Assembly: GCF_011006175.1 (NCBI RefSeq)
Contig: NZ_CP048795.1
Location: 1-64,000 of the forward strand
Direction of reading: 5' to 3'
Source: Hydrogenobacter sp. T-8
Lineage (GTDB): Bacteria; Aquificota; Aquificia; Aquificales; Aquificaceae
Length of the DNA stretch: 64,000 bases
Shown: piece by piece, positions 51,330 through 59,516 of the stretch
Layout: each line of letters begins with the position of its first letter
Numbering within the stretch: the first letter of the stretch is position 1
Program-made: the position numbers and the translations under genes
Notes under the pieces: generated by a model
Database searches by the model: none
What the model was told of the DNA's origin: nothing
Seen by the model: only the letters and a program-made list of their open reading frames with translations

Positions 51330-52723
51330 GTCACAAAAAGATATATAAGCTCAGGCAGGCTGGGCTATCCATCAGGCAGATAGCCCAAGTCCTGGGCTTG
51401 CCTATTGCCACTATCCATAGGATTCTCAGCAAGGGGAAAGGGAAAAGAGGAAGACCAGAGAAATACACAACAGACATGCTCCCGGCACAGGTGAAAGAAA
51501 AACTGAAGGCGTTGCTATTAGAGGTGAATACGGAGAAAGGAAGGAAAAGAACCACGAGCTTGAGAAGGATACACGCACTGCTAGAAATCGAACTCAGGAT
51601 GGTAGGGGTCAACACGCTCTACGGCTTTTATAAGCTAACGGAGAGGTTTGTAAAAGAGGAATGGGGCAGTTGGGAAAGGCTGGAACTGGCAAGGAAAGGT
51701 GTAAAAGAGGCTCCGAAGGTCAGTAAGGGCAAGATAGCGAGAGATAAAGGCATAGTGGAGATAGACGCAACGGGCTACAGCTACAAAGGGAAACTCTATG
51801 CCGTGATGCTGGCTCTGGAAATATACTCAATGCGGATATTGGGCTTTTACATCGTAGAAAACAAAGAAAGACAGGCATCGCACTATAACAAAGCATTTAG
51901 CAGTTTAGATGTTGCTAAGTTTATGCTGTCTCTCTTTTCAGAATACGGAGTGCCAAAGGCGGTAAAAACGGACAACGAGAAGATACTCACATCCGAACAT
52001 ATAACGAGAAGCCTATCCGAGCTTGGTGTGGAAATACGCAGAACAAAGCCATATCAGGCGAACCAGAAGCTCATAGAACGGGTCATCCGTGAGCTAAAAG
52101 ATATAGCAAGAGTTGCGAGAGGAGCAAGCACCATAGAGGAGCTTTTCTCCCAAGTCATAGACACATACAACAGGCAGGAACACCGTTTTGAACACTTTCA
52201 AAAACCAGTATCTCCTGCGGAGGTAGAGCTTGAAGGCTTTAAGGAAGTAGATGAAGACGCTCTAAGAAGAGCCTTTGCAGAAAGATACGAGAGGGTAGTA
52301 AGGAACAATAGCATAAGGATAGACAATCTCGTATACGAGTTTTATATGCCCACGGACGCAGAAAAAGGGCTTGGCAGGAGAAAACAAGCGGATAAAGTTG
52401 TGTGCTTGAGGGACATAGAGGACATTACAAAACTGGAAGTCTATAGTGTTAGTGGTGAGTTTTTGGGAGTTGCAAGGCTTATCTCTACAGAATTGCCAGC
52501 ACTGGAAACGATAGAGTATAAGCAGGTTAAACAGAAAGAAAAAAGACAAGCCAAAAGAGAAAAAGAGCTAAGGGAGGAGCTAAGGGAGTTGCAGGAGGCA
52601 AAAATACAAGAGACGCAGGAGGACATCTTATCACTACTGCTTGTAGAAACTAAAGCCGAGACAAGTGAGGAGGGGCAGGGAGAAGAGGAAATAGACATTC
52701 TAAAACTCTTTGGAGGTGACTAA
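51326..52723 (+). CDS. DDE transposase A (MuA-like, integrase core)
   Basis: 465 residues from the ATG at 51326 (ATGA overlap). An N-terminal HTH (IYKLRQAGLSIRQIAQVLGL, ATIHRILSKGKGKRGRP) recognises the ends. The catalytic core has Asp in GIVEIDATGYSYKG, Asp in AVKTDNEKILTSEH, and Glu in NQKLIERVIRELKD. The C-terminal Mu-type barrel and an acidic tail follow, with the tail probably contacting protein B. It is shorter than MuA (663), lacking the long N-terminal enhancer-binding part. Drives integration and replicative transposition. Confidence 0.92.
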   Translation: MSHKKIYKLRQAGLSIRQIAQVLGLPIATIHRILSKGKGKRGRPEKYTTDMLPAQVKEKLKALLLEVNTEKGRKRTTSLRRIHALLEIELRMVGVNTLYGFYKLTERFVKEEWGSWERLELARKGVKEAPKVSKGKIARDKGIVEIDATGYSYKGKLYAVMLALEIYSMRILGFYIVENKERQASHYNKAFSSLDVAKFMLSLFSEYGVPKAVKTDNEKILTSEHITRSLSELGVEIRRTKPYQANQKLIERVIRELKDIARVARGASTIEELFSQVIDTYNRQEHRFEHFQKPVSPAEVELEGFKEVDEDALRRAFAERYERVVRNNSIRIDNLVYEFYMPTDAEKGLGRRKQADKVVCLRDIEDITKLEVYSVSGEFLGVARLISTELPALETIEYKQVKQKEKRQAKREKELREELRELQEAKIQETQEDILSLLLVETKAETSEEGQGEEEIDILKLFGGD

Positions 52724-52724
52724 G

Positions 52725-53414
52725 ATGGTTCACGCAGAGCAAGTTCTTAGAGACACAGTTAACGCTCTCGTAAGGATTAGGGAGCAGACAGGTTCCCCAG
52801 TTCATGCTCTCGTGTGGGGCGTGTGGGGGAACGGCAAAACCTTCTCCGCACACAAGATAAGACAAGAAAGACACGATGTATTTTATTACAAAGCCCCAGC
52901 GGAGGAAGTGAGTGCATCCAAGCTCGTAAAAGGCATAAGTCTTGTGCTTGGGGCAGGGTCTAGACAAAGCAAAGAAGCAACGCTTGACCTCTTAAGATAT
53001 ACGATAGCCTCTCGCAATATCAGACCAATCGTTATCATAGACGAGGCTCAAAGACTGCTAAAAAGACCCTTACTCATGAACGAGCTAAAAGACCTTAGCG
53101 AAGACCCTGACTTTGCCTTGTGTTATATCTTCCTCGGAGACCAAAGCCTTCCACGTGTAGTCCAGAGCACACCTCATAGTCTCCACAAAAGAGTAGTTAT
53201 ACGCAGAGAGTTAGAACAGATAACAAAGGAAACAATACAGACAGTTTTGAAAGAGAAAAAGGTCAGCGGGGATGTGGATGAGTTTTTTACACTTGCAAAA
53301 GAGCGTGGCTGGACAACTCTGGACGCATACTTTACCGCAACCGCATTGGCAAAAGCTGGGTTAGAGGCAACAAAAGACAACATCCTAAAGGTAGCCAAAG
53401 GCCTGGGGAGGTAA
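52725..53414 (+). CDS. AAA ATPase B (MuB-like target selector)
   Basis: 229 residues from the ATG at 52725. Walker A is VWGNGKTFSAHK (about 33-44) and Walker B is PIVIIDEAQRLL (about 105-116), followed by LSEDPDFALCYIFLGDQ. The order A then B matches Mu, Tn7 and IS21 systems, where the ATPase marks target DNA and activates the transposase. The N-terminal HTH domain of MuB is missing, so this is a compact form. Confidence 0.88.
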   Translation: MVHAEQVLRDTVNALVRIREQTGSPVHALVWGVWGNGKTFSAHKIRQERHDVFYYKAPAEEVSASKLVKGISLVLGAGSRQSKEATLDLLRYTIASRNIRPIVIIDEAQRLLKRPLLMNELKDLSEDPDFALCYIFLGDQSLPRVVQSTPHSLHKRVVIRRELEQITKETIQTVLKEKKVSGDVDEFFTLAKERGWTTLDAYFTATALAKAGLEATKDNILKVAKGLGR

Positions 53415-53416
53415 AG

Positions 53417-53944
53417 ATGTTTACAGACGGCTTTATCTGGGCAAAAATGCTTGAGCTTAAGGTTTTCAGGCCCGAGGATGTGGTTAATAGTCTAAACCCA
53501 CCACGTGGCTTTAGGAAGTGGGTAAAGCAAAAAGTCCACTCCCTAATAGCATCGCAAGTCAAGAATGGCTTGTTAAGGAGACTTGTAGAAAACCCGCCCG
53601 TTTTTGCTACATGGCTTGCCACTGAGGAAGACATAAACAAGGTCATGAAGTCCTGTCTTGTATGTGGCAAGCTCTTTATCCCAAACAGGTCTGACTACAG
53701 ATATTGCTCAAGAGAATGTCACATGAAAGCTAAGCAAGAGAGGACGAGACGGGTAAGAAAAGCTATGGGTGTAGGAAGCGTAAAAAGAAAGTGGACACAA
53801 GAGGAACTGGAAAGGTTGCGGGAACTTGTCTACAGAAATGCACGATACGGCGAATACGAAGAGCTTGCAAAGGAACTTGGCAGAACAAAAAAGGCTGTAG
53901 AGAGCAAGGTGCAGGAGCTAAGGAGGTTGGCACATGCGACATGA
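53417..53944 (+). CDS. phage zinc-finger/SANT-like protein
   Basis: 175 residues. A C4 zinc finger in the middle (SCLVCGKLFIPNRSDYRYCS then EC, about 78-100) is of the type seen in CGNR/treble-clef phage proteins. The C-terminal helix-turn-helix (WTQEELERLRELVYRNARYG and LAKELGRTKKAVESKV) is SANT/Myb-like. Probably binds DNA. Role unknown. Confidence 0.65.
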   Translation: MFTDGFIWAKMLELKVFRPEDVVNSLNPPRGFRKWVKQKVHSLIASQVKNGLLRRLVENPPVFATWLATEEDINKVMKSCLVCGKLFIPNRSDYRYCSRECHMKAKQERTRRVRKAMGVGSVKRKWTQEELERLRELVYRNARYGEYEELAKELGRTKKAVESKVQELRRLAHAT

Positions 53945-54422
53945 GACAATCCTGAAAAGGTTAACTGAGATACTGCAGGAAAAAAATGGCAAAAGGGCAA
54001 AGGAGAAGCTAATAAGACTGGTGGAGGAGCTATCCGCATACCTGCAGAGACAGGAGGAGAAGAAAGCAAGATATGGCAAGGCAATACAGCACCTAATGGG
54101 GTGGTATCTACAGCTCTGGGAAGGAAACCCGCCCGAGAAGGTAGGCAGGGCGAATTGGCAGGATATTGTCGGCAAAATCTTGCGAGAACTGATAATCATA
54201 TACGAGCAGAACTCTCTCGGCGTAGACGATCTCAAGAAAGACTATGAGGATTTTTTAAAGTTAAGGGAAGGCTGGCTGAAAGGCGATGGGTCTATTTCTC
54301 GTTTCAAGGCGGTTTTGCCAAATTTGAAACAGACAAAGGGTAGCAAGTGGGTAAGTCCAGAAAATGCCAGAGGGATAGACAAATACCTCTGGGAGGAGGG
54401 CGATGATGAACTTCCGTTCTAA
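53934..54422 (+). CDS. phage hypothetical helical protein
   Basis: 162 residues, overlapping the previous gene by 11 bases. Mostly helical, with Lys/Glu-rich N-terminus and the tail LWEEGDDELPF. That acidic aromatic end resembles the C-terminal tips of SSB-type proteins that recruit replication partners. The rest shows no OB-fold pattern, so this is only a remark. Confidence 0.5.
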   Translation: MRHETILKRLTEILQEKNGKRAKEKLIRLVEELSAYLQRQEEKKARYGKAIQHLMGWYLQLWEGNPPEKVGRANWQDIVGKILRELIIIYEQNSLGVDDLKKDYEDFLKLREGWLKGDGSISRFKAVLPNLKQTKGSKWVSPENARGIDKYLWEEGDDELPF

Positions 54423-54657
54423 ACAGCGTGAGGCTGAATACTACGGAATGGAAGCGCGTAAGTTAGTGCAGGAGGTAGAAACAAAGCTAAAGAACTACTA
54501 CGGAGAGCAAGACTACGAGTTCATATACAAAACAGTTATGAGCTTGATTGCCTTAAAAGGGCTCATGTGGAGCAAGAGTCTATCCCACAAGAAAGGGGCA
54601 TATACGGGAGCAAAAAGGCTTAAGGAGGAGGTGGAAAGATGGTTGCAAGGAATTTAA
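54403..54657 (+). CDS. small phage hypothetical protein
   Basis: 84 residues (a second ATG at 54406 is equally good), with GGAGG upstream. Helical and basic, starting RSKQREAEYYGMEARKLVQE. It overlaps both neighbours by about 20 bases. Not recognised. Confidence 0.5.
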   Translation: MMNFRSKQREAEYYGMEARKLVQEVETKLKNYYGEQDYEFIYKTVMSLIALKGLMWSKSLSHKKGAYTGAKRLKEEVERWLQGI

Positions 54658-55307
54658 ACGAAGTGAAAGAGATGTTTAAAGATAAGGCTGTGCTTGGGAT
54701 ATATGAGCAGGACACATATTACGATGTGGTGCTAAAAGATGGAGTGCGAAGGGTCAAAAGAGTGATACCGCTGGAACATATAGCAAAAACTTTAATACAC
54801 TTAGACTTCCCTAAGCGTATAGTGTATAACCTCAAAAACACACAAAAGACGGACAACATAAAAGAAGTTGTAAACATTATCCCAAGCAGAAGCTTAATCC
54901 TCACAGGGCAAGCAGGCACGGGCAAAACGCATGCGGTGGTATACACAATAGCACATCACATGCGGTATCACAGGATTTTCAACCCTTTGTATGTGAGTAT
55001 GCCCGTGATAGAAGACTTTAAAGCCGTAAGAAGTGCATATAAGGAGGCAGATATTGTAGTTCTTGACGATGTTAACAGAGTGTTGAGAGACTATCATCTT
55101 GACCTTGTGAAAGAGATTATCTATTACTGCTACAACGAGTTGAAGAAGATTGTGATAATAACGAACTTGACGGCTAATGACCTTCTACAACTTCTTGCTG
55201 ATGAGCCTATCGCATCAAGACTAAGAGAAATGTGTGTAGTGAAAACCTTCAAAGGTCAGGACTTACGCTTGCAATCAACAAAATCCTATAAAGGAGGTGC
55301 AACATGA
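54639..55307 (+). CDS. DnaC/IstB-like P-loop ATPase
   Basis: 222 residues with Walker A LILTGQAGTGKTHAVVY (about 87-103), Walker B ADIVVLDDVNRVL (about 134-146), and a sensor-like IVIITNLTANDL. This is the helicase-loader (DnaC/DnaI/IstB) arrangement, with an N-terminal region that may bind a helicase or DNA. It would recruit host replication machinery to phage DNA. It overlaps the RAMP-like gene by 4 bases, so they are translated together. Confidence 0.75.
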   Translation: MVARNLNEVKEMFKDKAVLGIYEQDTYYDVVLKDGVRRVKRVIPLEHIAKTLIHLDFPKRIVYNLKNTQKTDNIKEVVNIIPSRSLILTGQAGTGKTHAVVYTIAHHMRYHRIFNPLYVSMPVIEDFKAVRSAYKEADIVVLDDVNRVLRDYHLDLVKEIIYYCYNELKKIVIITNLTANDLLQLLADEPIASRLREMCVVKTFKGQDLRLQSTKSYKGGAT

Positions 55308-56017
55308 GCACATTGCTCAAGCTCCAAACCATTACAGCCCAAGTGGTCTGTATGACCACGTCAGAACTTCTGGGCAGTTTGCCCGCCAGCGAGGAGCTCC
55401 TTGAGAAGTATATCAAGTCAAAAGCACTCAAGGAGCTACAAAAACTTGAAAAACAGCTGGCTCGTGCAAAAGAGCCAGAGGAGGCGTTTGCGTTAGAACA
55501 AAAAATAGAAGAATTGCAGGAAGCGGTCGGAGAAGACACTCCTATATTGCCAACTGCAGAAGACAGGCTAACAGTGTTCGCACGGGACGAAGAGGATAAC
55601 ATTTGCCTGCTTGGTTATCAGATAACTGGCATGTTAAAAGAAACAGCACAGAATTTCTCTGACGCAAAAGGACTAAAAAACGCCATAAGCAGGTATGTAA
55701 GCGTGAAAGAGAGGTTTATAACGCTTTACGAAGATGAAGACCTAACCAAACCCTTGAAAAACCCAGATAGGATTTTGGAAAGACCCTTAAGGGCTTTCAC
55801 GCCACAGGGGTTTATAGTTTCAATAGCAAGGAGCGAGCTTGTAGAAGAGCCTGCGTATTTCAGGTTTACCCTACAGGTTGTCAAAACTCCAAAGACGCCC
55901 TTTACCACCGAGGATATAAAAGCCTTGCTGGAGGCGGGAGGGGAACACACAGGGCTTTTGCAGTGGCGTTCTGCAGGATATGGTAGGTTTAAAGTGCTTG
56001 ACTTTAAAGTTCTGTAA
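55304..56017 (+). CDS. RAMP-like phage protein (predicted Cas-type RRM fold)
   Basis: 237 residues. It starts LLKLQTITAQVVCMTTSELL, a helix-rich insert (28-78) follows, then LTVFARDEEDNICLLGYQITGMLKE and ISRYVSVKERFITL. The C-terminal half reads RPLRAFTPQGFIVSIARSE, YFRFTLQVV, and finally LLQWRSAGYGRFKVL. A glycine/arginine loop before the last strand (GLL-WRSAGYGRF) is the hallmark of RAMP proteins such as Cas5/Cas6/Cas7. I have seen related proteins of unknown function in other phages, but no activity is known to me. A strong site AAAGGAGGTGCAAC precedes it. A hairpin and a five-base periodic DNA tract follow directly. Confidence 0.55.
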   Translation: MSTLLKLQTITAQVVCMTTSELLGSLPASEELLEKYIKSKALKELQKLEKQLARAKEPEEAFALEQKIEELQEAVGEDTPILPTAEDRLTVFARDEEDNICLLGYQITGMLKETAQNFSDAKGLKNAISRYVSVKERFITLYEDEDLTKPLKNPDRILERPLRAFTPQGFIVSIARSELVEEPAYFRFTLQVVKTPKTPFTTEDIKALLEAGGEHTGLLQWRSAGYGRFKVLDFKVL

Positions 56018-56024
56018 TGTCCTA

Positions 56025-56056
56025 CCCAGTCCCATGCGGGGCTGGGGGATATTTTG
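56025..56056 (+). terminator. hairpin/possible terminator after RAMP-like gene
   Basis: CCCAGTCCC (about 56025-56033) pairs with GGGGCTGGG (56038-56046), with one G-T pair and a 4-base loop, followed by GGATATTTTG. It fits a terminator or the cap of the downstream RNA. Confidence 0.55.
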
Positions 56057-56485
56057 TATTGGCAGTGTATCGTTGTGTAACAGCGAGGTCATGTTACGTG
56101 ATGTTGTGTGATGTAGGGGTTGAGCTGTGTCCAGCAAAGTGGTGCGAGGGCGGTGTGTGGTGTTGTTGGACGACGATGTTGCATTGCGTCGGCTTCGCTC
56201 GTAAAGTGATGTATCGTTTTGTTAGGGCGGCGCGGTGCATGGTGGCGTTACGCCATGCCCTGGTGCTGTAGTGTCGTGTGCGGGTTTGGTAAGGCGCGGT
56301 GGCGCTTGGCATCGGTGATACAGGGCATGGTGATGCTTTGTTAAGTATAGGCATGGCTGTGTTAAGCAATGTGGGGGCTGAGCAGGGCGCTGCTTGGCAC
56401 CGCATAGGCAGGGCTTAGCGGGGTGATGTGATGTTGTGGAAGCTAAGCAGTGTTTTGTTCCGGCGAGGTCTTGTATGGCATGGTA
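56056..56485 (+). repeat. degenerate five-base periodic tract, about 85 units, non-coding
   Basis: From about 56056 to 56485 a G followed by G, T or C recurs every five bases. One run is at 56093, 56098, 56103, 56108, 56113, 56118. Another is at 56402, 56407, 56412, and then 56428, 56433, 56438. Occasional one-base slips occur, while the three bases between are variable. The strand is G/T-rich with many stops, and a period of five cannot be a codon repeat. No ribosome site or convincing frame lies inside it. I see no other feature in this 430-base stretch. Confidence 0.8.
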
Positions 56486-56590
56486 ACCCCCGTAAGGGTA
56501 GAGCGATGTAAAGTCCGCAGAGTAGGGACATGGTTGGACTTGAAAAATTTGCAAGGAAAAAGAGAAACTCGGATGCAATTTATTACAAAC

Positions 56591-56869
56591 ATGAAGTTAT
56601 ACACAGTTAGGGAAGTTGCCAAAATTTTCAAAGCGAGCGAGCGAACGATCTACACGTGGATAGAGGCGGGATATTTAAGAGCTGTGCAGATAGCGGAAGG
56701 AAACATGATAAGAATACGGGAAGAAGACCTAATAGATTTTATACAAAGACATCTTACAATCCCAGAAGATATTCCCCAGACTCTCAGATCGCCAAGCAAA
56801 TCACGGATCATCGCTAACATGAAAGCTAACATGAAATCTCTGCTTGAAGAGGGTGAGAGCCTAAAGTAG
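56591..56869 (+). CDS. excisionase/MerR-type HTH protein
   Basis: 92 residues from the ATG at 56591. An in-frame ATG at 56573 adds six residues, and neither start has a strong ribosome site. The winged-helix start LYTVREVAKIFKASERTIYTW then IRIREEDLIDFIQRH is the helix-turn-helix-17/excisionase pattern. It may control the late genes that follow. A Lys/Met-rich tail is present. Confidence 0.75.
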   Translation: MKLYTVREVAKIFKASERTIYTWIEAGYLRAVQIAEGNMIRIREEDLIDFIQRHLTIPEDIPQTLRSPSKSRIIANMKANMKSLLEEGESLK

Positions 56870-56879
56870 CTTACTCTTT

Positions 56880-57176
56880 ATGTATCGTAAGGGAGCACGA
56901 GTAGAAAGAGAGATAAAAAAGCTGTTTGAAGATAACGGCTTTAAAGTCGTCAGGTCCGCTGGGTCTAAGGGGGAGACAGACTTATATATATCTAATAAGG
57001 TAATATCACTTGGCATACAGGTTAAAGCCAGAAAAACCGTTGGACTTTATAGTCTGCTTGGTTCTGCGGACGCACTTGTCATAAAAGCAGACAGACAAGA
57101 GCCACTTATAGTCATGCCCCTAAAAACCTTCCTGGAGGTTGTAAATGGAAAGTGTAGCAGTGTTAGGACTTTTTAG
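56880..57176 (+). CDS. Hjc-type Holliday-junction resolvase
   Basis: 98 residues with the archaeal Hjc/PD-(D/E)xK pattern: KGARVEREIKKLFEDNGFKV (Glu), VRSAGSKGETDLYI (Asp), and LGIQVKARKTVG (Gln-x-Lys). It would cut branched DNA made during replication, recombination or packaging. It overlaps the next gene by 32 bases. The start ATG at 56880 has no strong ribosome site. Confidence 0.8.
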   Translation: MYRKGARVEREIKKLFEDNGFKVVRSAGSKGETDLYISNKVISLGIQVKARKTVGLYSLLGSADALVIKADRQEPLIVMPLKTFLEVVNGKCSSVRTF

Positions 57177-57444
57177 GATATTGTCCGAGGATGTGTTGCC
57201 CGTGGTTGTGCTTATCATCCTGCTTTATCACATGTGGCACATAAACAGAGCCATAGACAAAATAGAAAAAACGATAACCACGCTAAAAGAAGATGTAGCA
57301 CTTCTCGAAAAGAACAAGATTGACAAAGACGAACACTTGCAGGATGTGTCGGGGTGGCGGTGGGAAATTCAAAGATTGGAAGACAGGATGGAGAAATTTT
57401 TTGACAGACTTACGGAGCTTATACAAATGCTAAAGGAGAGGTAA
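57145..57444 (+). CDS. phage membrane coiled-coil protein
   Basis: 99 residues. One N-terminal membrane helix (about 16-33, LPVVVLIILLYHMWHI) is followed by a continuous coiled coil (38-98). Overlapping the resolvase gene, it has CTGGAGG upstream. Function unknown. Similar small proteins accompany packaging genes in Mu-like phages. Confidence 0.55.
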   Translation: MESVAVLGLFRILSEDVLPVVVLIILLYHMWHINRAIDKIEKTITTLKEDVALLEKNKIDKDEHLQDVSGWRWEIQRLEDRMEKFFDRLTELIQMLKER

Positions 57445-57446
57445 GC

Positions 57447-57731
57447 ATGAGACAAGCATCGTTAAGGGGCAAAATATTGCATTTGCTAAGGAAGACAATT
57501 AACGGGCTTGATAAGGACGGAATAGTGCATGTTTTTTATCAATACTACAAGCTGTCTGAAATAGAAGAGGCATTGAGGTATCTGGAAGACAAGGGATACA
57601 TACAAGCTGAGGATGTAAAAATAAGCCCGAGGCTTTCTTATAAGTTCTATAGGATAACTGCGAGAGGAATAGACTTGCTTGATGGCATAGTAGAAGAAAA
57701 AGGCATAGCAATCCCAGAGGAGGACTTCTAA
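57447..57731 (+). CDS. winged-helix phage protein
   Basis: 94 residues with a winged-helix look (KILHLLRKTINGLDKDGI, LSEIEEALRYLEDKGYI, RLSYKFYRITARGIDLL). Homologues in transposable phages lie just before the small terminase. The stop shares one base with the next start. Confidence 0.6.
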   Translation: MRQASLRGKILHLLRKTINGLDKDGIVHVFYQYYKLSEIEEALRYLEDKGYIQAEDVKISPRLSYKFYRITARGIDLLDGIVEEKGIAIPEEDF

Positions 57732-58225
57732 TGCCTCGCAGAAGCAAAGCAACGCTTTTAGACATAGTTGACTACATAGTGCATCTCTATCACAACGAGA
57801 AGAAGACAATAAGAGAGATAGCAAGCATTCTGAAGGCTGAAGGTTATGACATTTCATCAAGCTCTATTCATAGAACACTGCGAAGTTATTCAGAAACTGC
57901 TAAGGAGCTTTTTGAAATAAGAGAAGAGGTGAAGGCGCTCTTTGAAGCAGTAAAAGAAAACCCAGCCACAGACAGCATTGAAGCAATTGTTAATATAGTC
58001 TCTGCGAGATTATTGAAGTTTGTGAAAGACATAGAGAGCTTTGACTTTGATGACCCGCACGAACTCGTGCAAGCCATACACAAGCTCGCCACATCCGCCG
58101 AGAAATTGCAGAGATATAGAGAAGAGAGGCTAAAGAAAGCGATGCAGGAGCTTGAGAAGTCGCAAAAGGAAACCTTTAACAAAGAAGAAGTTCTTAAGCT
58201 GTTGCGTGAAGTCTATGAGGGATAA
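57731..58225 (+). CDS. small terminase-like protein, Mu Gp27 family (DUF3486)
   Basis: 164 residues. An N-terminal HTH (KTIREIASILKAEGYDIS, SSIHRTLRSY) is followed by long helices (IEAIVNIVSARLLKFVKDI, LATSAEKLQRYREERL), as in Gp27/DUF3486 proteins of Mu-like phages that act with the large terminase. It overlaps the terminase start by 11 bases. Confidence 0.78.
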   Translation: MPRRSKATLLDIVDYIVHLYHNEKKTIREIASILKAEGYDISSSSIHRTLRSYSETAKELFEIREEVKALFEAVKENPATDSIEAIVNIVSARLLKFVKDIESFDFDDPHELVQAIHKLATSAEKLQRYREERLKKAMQELEKSQKETFNKEEVLKLLREVYEG

Positions 58226-59516
58226 TATCCTTTTGCCATACCAGAAAGAAGCTCTGCAGGGTATAGAAAGCAAAAGGTTTTCTGTGCTTATGTGGGCAAG
58301 GCAAACGGGTAAGAGTTTTCTTGTAAGCTACTATGCGATAAAGAGATGTGTGCAGTTCAATAATCATAGAGTAATCGTCATATCGCCTTCTGAAAGGCAA
58401 AGCAAAGAGCTACTTGACAAAGTTAAAAGACACGTGCAGGCACTGAAAATCGCTGGTGTAGAGTTTTTTGAAGACACAGAAGTCTTTCAACTTGAGGCAA
58501 GGTTTCCAAACGGCTCAAAGATAATTGCCCTTCCCAGTAAGCCCGAGACGGTCAGAGGTTTCTCCGGCGATGTGATAATGGATGAGACTGCGTTCTTTGA
58601 AAAAGGCTTTGAAGTGTATCAGGCGGTCTTCCCAACCATCACAAGAAACAGAAACTACAAGCTAATAGCGATATCCACACCCAAAACCAAGAAAGACCTT
58701 TTTTATCACCTGTGGCACATAGCACAAGAAGACCAAGCGAACTGGTTTTCTTACAAGCTAACGATATACGATGCGGTCAAAAAAGGTTTAAATATAGACC
58801 CAGAAGAGCTCAGAGCTGGCATAAAAAACGAGCTTGCTTGGAGGTCTGAATATCTTTGTGAGTTTATTGACGATGAGGATGTTTTACTGCCTTATGAAGT
58901 AATTCAGGCATGCGAGGAGGATGGCGTAGAGGTTCCAGATCTCAGACTTCTAAAAGGAGACATATATGTAGGTATAGACATAGGAAGACGCAAAGACTTA
59001 ACAGTTATAAGCATCTTGGAAAAACTCGGCTCTGTGTTTTATCTTAGAAGGCTTGAGGTCTTACAGGGGCTACCTTTCTCTGAGCAGTTGAGAATAATTG
59101 ACCACATTGCAAGCTTTTCACGGCGTGTTGCTATAGACGAGACTGGTATAGGAATGCAAATGGCGGAGGAACTTCAGAAACGCTGGGGTGAGGTGAAAGT
59201 GCAAAGAGTTTACTTCACCGCAAAAGTTAAAGAGGAGTTGGCAGAAAGGCTTAAGACAGTTTTTGTGGATAAGCTAATACGAATACCACCAGACCCACAA
59301 CTGAGAGAAGACCTGCATTCCGTGAAGAGACTTGTTTCCGATGCCGGAAACATACGCTATGAAGGACACACAGAGGACGGGCACGCAGATAGGTTTTGGA
59401 GTTTAGCTTTAGCAGTCTATAGTGCTAAAGAGCCCCACAAGGCAATAACGCCTATAGTCTTTTACAAACCGTCAGCACAAGTAAAGGAGCTGTGGCATGT
59501 GGAAAGAGCTATTTGA
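58215..59516 (+). CDS. terminase large subunit (Mu Gp28-like)
   Basis: 433 residues from the ATG at 58215. The ATPase half has LLPYQKEAL, VLMWARQTGKSFLVSY (Walker A-like) and DVIMDETAFF (Walker B). The nuclease half has GIDIGRRKDLTVISIL, VAIDETGIGMQMAEEL and GHADRFWSLALAVY with the acidic metal ligands. It packages DNA into the prohead, by headful cutting in Mu-like phages. Confidence 0.92.
   Translation: MRDNILLPYQKEALQGIESKRFSVLMWARQTGKSFLVSYYAIKRCVQFNNHRVIVISPSERQSKELLDKVKRHVQALKIAGVEFFEDTEVFQLEARFPNGSKIIALPSKPETVRGFSGDVIMDETAFFEKGFEVYQAVFPTITRNRNYKLIAISTPKTKKDLFYHLWHIAQEDQANWFSYKLTIYDAVKKGLNIDPEELRAGIKNELAWRSEYLCEFIDDEDVLLPYEVIQACEEDGVEVPDLRLLKGDIYVGIDIGRRKDLTVISILEKLGSVFYLRRLEVLQGLPFSEQLRIIDHIASFSRRVAIDETGIGMQMAEELQKRWGEVKVQRVYFTAKVKEELAERLKTVFVDKLIRIPPDPQLREDLHSVKRLVSDAGNIRYEGHTEDGHADRFWSLALAVYSAKEPHKAITPIVFYKPSAQVKELWHVERAI

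Noticed and set aside
56094..56578. Open frames on either strand through the five-base periodic tract
   Set aside because: Openness follows from the periodic composition. Frames start at arbitrary ATGs without ribosome sites and end outside the tract.
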